Assembly (NCBI GenBank): GCA_023432565.1
Contig: JAEYUL010000172.1
Location: 1 to 5,728, forward strand
Reading direction: 5' to 3'
DNA length: 5,728 nt
DNA from: Actinomycetes bacterium
GTDB lineage: Bacteria; Actinomycetota; Actinomycetes; Actinomycetales; Cellulomonadaceae
Made by a program: the position numbers and the translations under genes. Position 1 is the stretch's first letter. Each line of letters begins with the position of its first letter. A model generated the notes under the pieces. It saw nothing but the letters and a program-made list of their open reading frames with translations. It was not told the DNA's origin and ran no database searches. This document shows, one piece after another, positions 5,594 to 5,728 of the stretch.

Positions 5594-5606
5594 AGGTGCG
5601 ACGCGT

Positions 5607-5637
5607 GCGCCGCGGTCCTGCGGCGCCCGGTGCGCCG
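5607..5637. repeat. Overlapping inverted repeats upstream of the regulator gene
   Basis: GCGCCGC (5607-5613) pairs with GCGGCGC (5620-5626), and CGGCGC (5621-5626) can instead pair with GCGCCG (5632-5637). The two stems share one arm and exclude each other. In sequence this GC-rich, such alternatives can arise by chance. Confidence 0.35.
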
Positions 5638-5639
5638 TG

Positions 5640-5728
5640 TCTACCTCCTACGTACCGTACGGCCCCGAGCCCGACCACGGGCGAACGGCGCCGGACGAAC
5701 GTCGTGGGTGGGACGGGCTCTTCAGCCC
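5640..5728. other. Upstream region of the regulator gene, no gene seen
   Basis: No coding frame is supported here. The stretch holds adjacent palindromes TACGTA (5649-5654) and CCGTACGG (5655-5662), an AGGAGG on the minus strand (5644-5649) with no start codon after it, and a 5-bp hairpin at the window end (GGGCT 5715-5719 with AGCCC 5724-5728). The minus-strand TACGGT could be a -10 box, but no convincing -35 box lies at the right distance. Confidence 0.4.

Noticed and set aside
1..5728. CRISPR array, tRNA, rRNA, insertion sequence or attachment site
   Set aside because: No regularly spaced identical repeats, cloverleaf, rRNA segment, transposase frame or flanking terminal repeats were seen on either strand. 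The only tandem repeats encode protein modules.

Overview
The window is very GC-rich, with strong G/C bias at third codon positions, and looks like chromosomal DNA of a carbohydrate-degrading actinobacterium. The secreted-enzyme architecture (GH43 catalytic domain, discoidin-like modules, bacterial Ig-like repeats) next to a LacI-type regulator would suit Cellulomonadaceae or relatives. That assignment is an inference from style only; there is no rRNA or marker gene here.

Layout: both genes lie on the minus strand, so transcription runs from right to left. 5583-5728 is the upstream region of the regulator gene and holds small hairpins and palindromes but no clear promoter. 4560-5582 encodes a LacI/GalR-family transcriptional regulator with a GTG start. 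4207-4559 is a 353-base intergenic region. It carries a LacI-type operator candidate overlapping a promoter candidate, then a leader of about 280 bases with two perfect inverted repeats and a possible 41-residue leader ORF with its own Shine-Dalgarno sequence. 76-4206 encodes a 1376-residue exported multidomain glycoside hydrolase of family 43. 1-75 holds a strong stem-loop 9 bases after the stop codon and a second GC hairpin at the window edge, so the transcript probably ends there.

How the genes fit together (inferred): the cytoplasmic LacI-type protein would bind near 4521-4534 and block transcription of the hydrolase gene until a sugar ligand, probably a breakdown product of a plant polysaccharide, is present. 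The hydrolase is exported and would act on arabinose- or xylose-containing side chains, with its discoidin-like and Ig-like modules serving for binding and spacing. No transporter or intracellular sugar-processing gene is in the window. The genes themselves belong to known families. The less ordinary parts are the long structured leader of the hydrolase gene and the large repetitive accessory region of the enzyme.
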